Below are positions 6,245 to 8,360 of a stretch of DNA of 8,360 bases, piece by piece. The first letter of the stretch is position 1. Each line of letters starts with the position of its first letter. Made by a program: the position numbers and the translations under genes. Source of the stretch: Candidatus Hydrogenedentota bacterium (GTDB lineage Bacteria; Hydrogenedentota; Hydrogenedentia; Hydrogenedentales; SLHB01); assembly GCA_007136375.1 (NCBI GenBank), contig SLHB01000064.1, positions 1 through 8,360 on the forward strand, in the 5' to 3' direction. The notes under the pieces are model-generated. The model saw only the letters and a program-made list of their open reading frames with translations, had not been told where the DNA came from and ran no database searches.

Positions 6245-8360
6245 GTGAAATTGTGCAACCTCGCGATTGATCGCAGCCTTACCGTGCTGATTGTCCTCTT
6301 CACGATTGTCGTCGTGGGTTCCTACGCTTATGTGGTTCTGCCCCGGGAGTCCAACCCGGAAGTAGTCATTCCCTTCATCAGCATCCTTGTGACCTACGAG
6401 GGCGTCTCTCCCGAAGACATGGAGACCCTGGTCACCATCCCCATCGAGCGGCAACTGACGGGCATCGCGGATGTCCGCGAGATTTCTTCCACGAGCCAGG
6501 AGGGCGCATCCTCCATCGCCATCGAGTTCGAAGCGGGCACGGACATCGACAACGCCTTGCAGCGGGTCCGTGACAAGGTGGACTTCGCCAAGTCCGACCT
6601 CCCAGAGGAAGCGGACGATCCCATCATCAGCGAGTTAGACATTTCGGCCTTGCCCATCATGATCGTGGCGTTGACGGGCGATGTGGGGTTGGCGGCGCTG
6701 AGCCGGTTCGCCGAGAATTTGCAGGACGAGATCGAGGCGGTCCGCGGCGTACTGGAAGTCAATATCGTTGGCGATACGGAGCGGGAGATCGAGATCGAAG
6801 CCGACCCGGAACGGATCGCCGCCTATGGCGTCCCCTTCTCGGACCTGATTCGCGCCGCGCGGATGGAGAACGTCAACGTCCCCGGCGGCGTGCTGGAGCT
6901 GGGGGACGCGAGCTACCTCATGCGCGTTCCCGGAGAGTTCCGGACGCCCGCCGAATTGGAAGGCCTTGTGGTGAAACAGGGCGAACGGGGCCTTGTGTAC
7001 CTCCGGGATCTCGCCGACGTGAGGGACACGTTCAAGGAGGCCACAACATACTCCCGGGTGGATGGCCGCCCGGCCGTCACGCTTACCGTGGCGAAGCGGG
7101 CGGGCGCGAATGTCATCACCATCGCTCAGCATGTCCACGCGATCCTAGAGGTGGCCCGGAGCCGGGCGCCGGCGGGCGTGGATATTGTCGTAACGACCGA
7201 CGAATCGGAATTCGTCCGGGACGTGGTAGTGGAGTTGGAAAGCGGCATTCTAACCGGTCTGATCCTAGTGCTCGTCGTGGTTCTATTGTTCATGGGCCTT
7301 TCCAACGCCGTCTTTGTGGCCCTCGCCATTCCCGTAAGCATGCTCATGACCTTCTCGGTCCTGTATTTCACCGGGGTCACGCTGAACATGGTGGTGCTCT
7401 TCAGCCTGATCCTCGCCCTCGGCATGCTTGTGGACAACGGCATCGTCGTGGTCGAGAACATCTACCGCCACGCCCAGCAGGGGAAGACGCGGACGCAGGC
7501 CGCGAAGGACGGCGCGGCGGAAGTGGCTTTGCCGGTCACGGCGGCCACGCTCACTACCATGGCCGCATTCTTTCCCTTGTTCTTCTGGCCAGGAATCTGG
7601 GGAAGCTTCATGTTCTACCTGCCCATGACGCTGACCCTCGTTCTGGGCGCCAGCCTCTTCGTGGCCCTCGTGGTGAATCCCGCCTTGGCGTCCATGTTCA
7701 TGCGGATCCATCCGAAGAGTGTGGAAGCGGAGCGGCATCGGTTCTTGCATGCGTACGGCCGCGTCGTGCGCTTGGCGTTGCGTTGGCGCGCGGTCACCAT
7801 CACCGTGGCGATCACCGCCTTGGCCGTCATTCAGTACATCTACGCCGCGGGCGCCACCGTGGAGTTCACGCCGTCCGTGGAGCCGCCACGGGCCTATATC
7901 GACATCGAGGCGCCCCAAGGGACAAACCTCGCCGCGTCGGACGCGCTGGTCCGGCAAGTGGAGGCGCGGCTTGAGCCTTACCGCGAGCACATCGACTATG
8001 TCATCACGAACGTGGGCTCCAGGGGCATTCAATTCTTCGGAAGCGGCGGTGGAACGACCACCCACATCAGCCGGATCACCCTCGACTTCCCGAAACTCGA
8101 AGAAGCGGCCGTGATGCCAAGCGTGATTATCGCGTCTCTGCGGGAGGACCTTCGGGACATCGCGGGCGCGGAAATCCGGATCGACAGCCTCGATATGGGG
8201 CCGCCTTCGGGCGCCGCCATTAACGTGGAGATCAGCGGCGACGACTTTGGTGTGTTGGCCGGCCTCGCGGCGGATGTCCGCGCGGCCGTTCGCGATGTGC
8301 CCGGGCTGGTGGACCTTCATGACGACTACGACCGGGGCCGGCCGGAAGTGCGTGTCCGGA
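6245..8360 (+). CDS. RND efflux transporter permease, HAE1/AcrB type, 3' end outside window
   Basis: The frame is open from GTG 6245 for 705 codons to the right edge; AcrB-type pumps are usually about 1030-1050 residues, so roughly a third is missing. The protein should be a proton-driven exporter in the inner membrane. TM1 covers about residues 10-30. The first periplasmic porter region follows, with the typical GVSPEDMETLVTIPIERQL, DIDNALQRVRDKVD and LPEEADDPIISELD. Further segments are TM2 to TM4 at about 335-405, TM5 and TM6 with VTAATLTTMAAFFPLFF and FYLPMTLTLVLG, TM7, and then the second porter region (FTPSVEPPRAYIDIEAPQGT). The TM4 proton-relay motif reads GMLVDNGIVVVENI, with D397 present and Asn398 where AcrB has its second Asp. 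The start is the GTG because AAGGGA lies 9 nt before it and KLCNLAIDRSLTVLIV is the usual N-terminus. It is surely co-transcribed with the adaptor. Confidence 0.95.
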   Translation, partial: MKLCNLAIDRSLTVLIVLFTIVVVGSYAYVVLPRESNPEVVIPFISILVTYEGVSPEDMETLVTIPIERQLTGIADVREISSTSQEGASSIAIEFEAGTDIDNALQRVRDKVDFAKSDLPEEADDPIISELDISALPIMIVALTGDVGLAALSRFAENLQDEIEAVRGVLEVNIVGDTEREIEIEADPERIAAYGVPFSDLIRAARMENVNVPGGVLELGDASYLMRVPGEFRTPAELEGLVVKQGERGLVYLRDLADVRDTFKEATTYSRVDGRPAVTLTVAKRAGANVITIAQHVHAILEVARSRAPAGVDIVVTTDESEFVRDVVVELESGILTGLILVLVVVLLFMGLSNAVFVALAIPVSMLMTFSVLYFTGVTLNMVVLFSLILALGMLVDNGIVVVENIYRHAQQGKTRTQAAKDGAAEVALPVTAATLTTMAAFFPLFFWPGIWGSFMFYLPMTLTLVLGASLFVALVVNPALASMFMRIHPKSVEAERHRFLHAYGRVVRLALRWRAVTITVAITALAVIQYIYAAGATVEFTPSVEPPRAYIDIEAPQGTNLAASDALVRQVEARLEPYREHIDYVITNVGSRGIQFFGSGGGTTTHISRITLDFPKLEEAAVMPSVIIASLREDLRDIAGAEIRIDSLDMGPPSGAAINVEISGDDFGVLAGLAADVRAAVRDVPGLVDLHDDYDRGRPEVRVR

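Noticed and set aside
7283..8320. Minus-strand open frame of about 345 codons opposite the pump gene
   Set aside because: It is the antisense of conserved RND membrane segments, and its His/Asp/Arg-rich translation is typical of a shadow.

Overview
The window is GC-rich (by eye well over 60 percent G+C). The gene content suggests an environmental bacterium of the Planctomycetota, Verrucomicrobiota or Hydrogenedentota kind: a secreted DUF1080 protein, a CBM9-like multidomain secreted protein, a membrane protein of a type common in planctomycete-like genomes, and an ISAzo13-type insertion sequence. The phylum is inferred from gene families only, and no marker gene is present.

Left part, minus strand (1-3315). 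A six-pass membrane protein (2677-3315) is followed after 35 bp by a signal-peptide-bearing DUF1080 protein (1850-2641). That gene ends at a strong intrinsic terminator (1765-1817). Downstream on the same strand is a large secreted protein, cut by the left edge of the window (1-1639). It has a CBM9-like domain, a CBM4/9-like jelly-roll domain and the start of a beta-propeller-like region. The two secreted proteins point to work on glycans outside the cytoplasm. The substrate cannot be read from the sequence.

Middle (3396-4693). A complete ISAzo13-type insertion sequence of about 1.3 kb has one transposase gene on the plus strand, 30-bp imperfect inverted ends and a 3-bp TTA duplication. It sits in what was the divergent intergenic region between the leftward genes and the rightward efflux genes, only 80 bp upstream of the membrane-protein start.

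Right part, plus strand (4697-8360). A gene-free stretch of about 390 bp carries a perfect TATAAT hexamer. It is followed by an RND efflux pair: a periplasmic adaptor (5087-6181), then an HAE1/AcrB-type inner-membrane pump (from 6245, cut by the right edge after 705 codons). Adaptor and pump would form a tripartite exporter with an outer-membrane factor that is not in the window.

I see no CRISPR array, tRNA, rRNA, toxin-antitoxin pair or defence system. I do not find a convincing new biological system. The points most worth a second look are the intact IS between two divergent operons, the VDN (not VDD) proton-relay motif of the pump, and the uncharacterised membrane protein paired with the DUF1080 gene.
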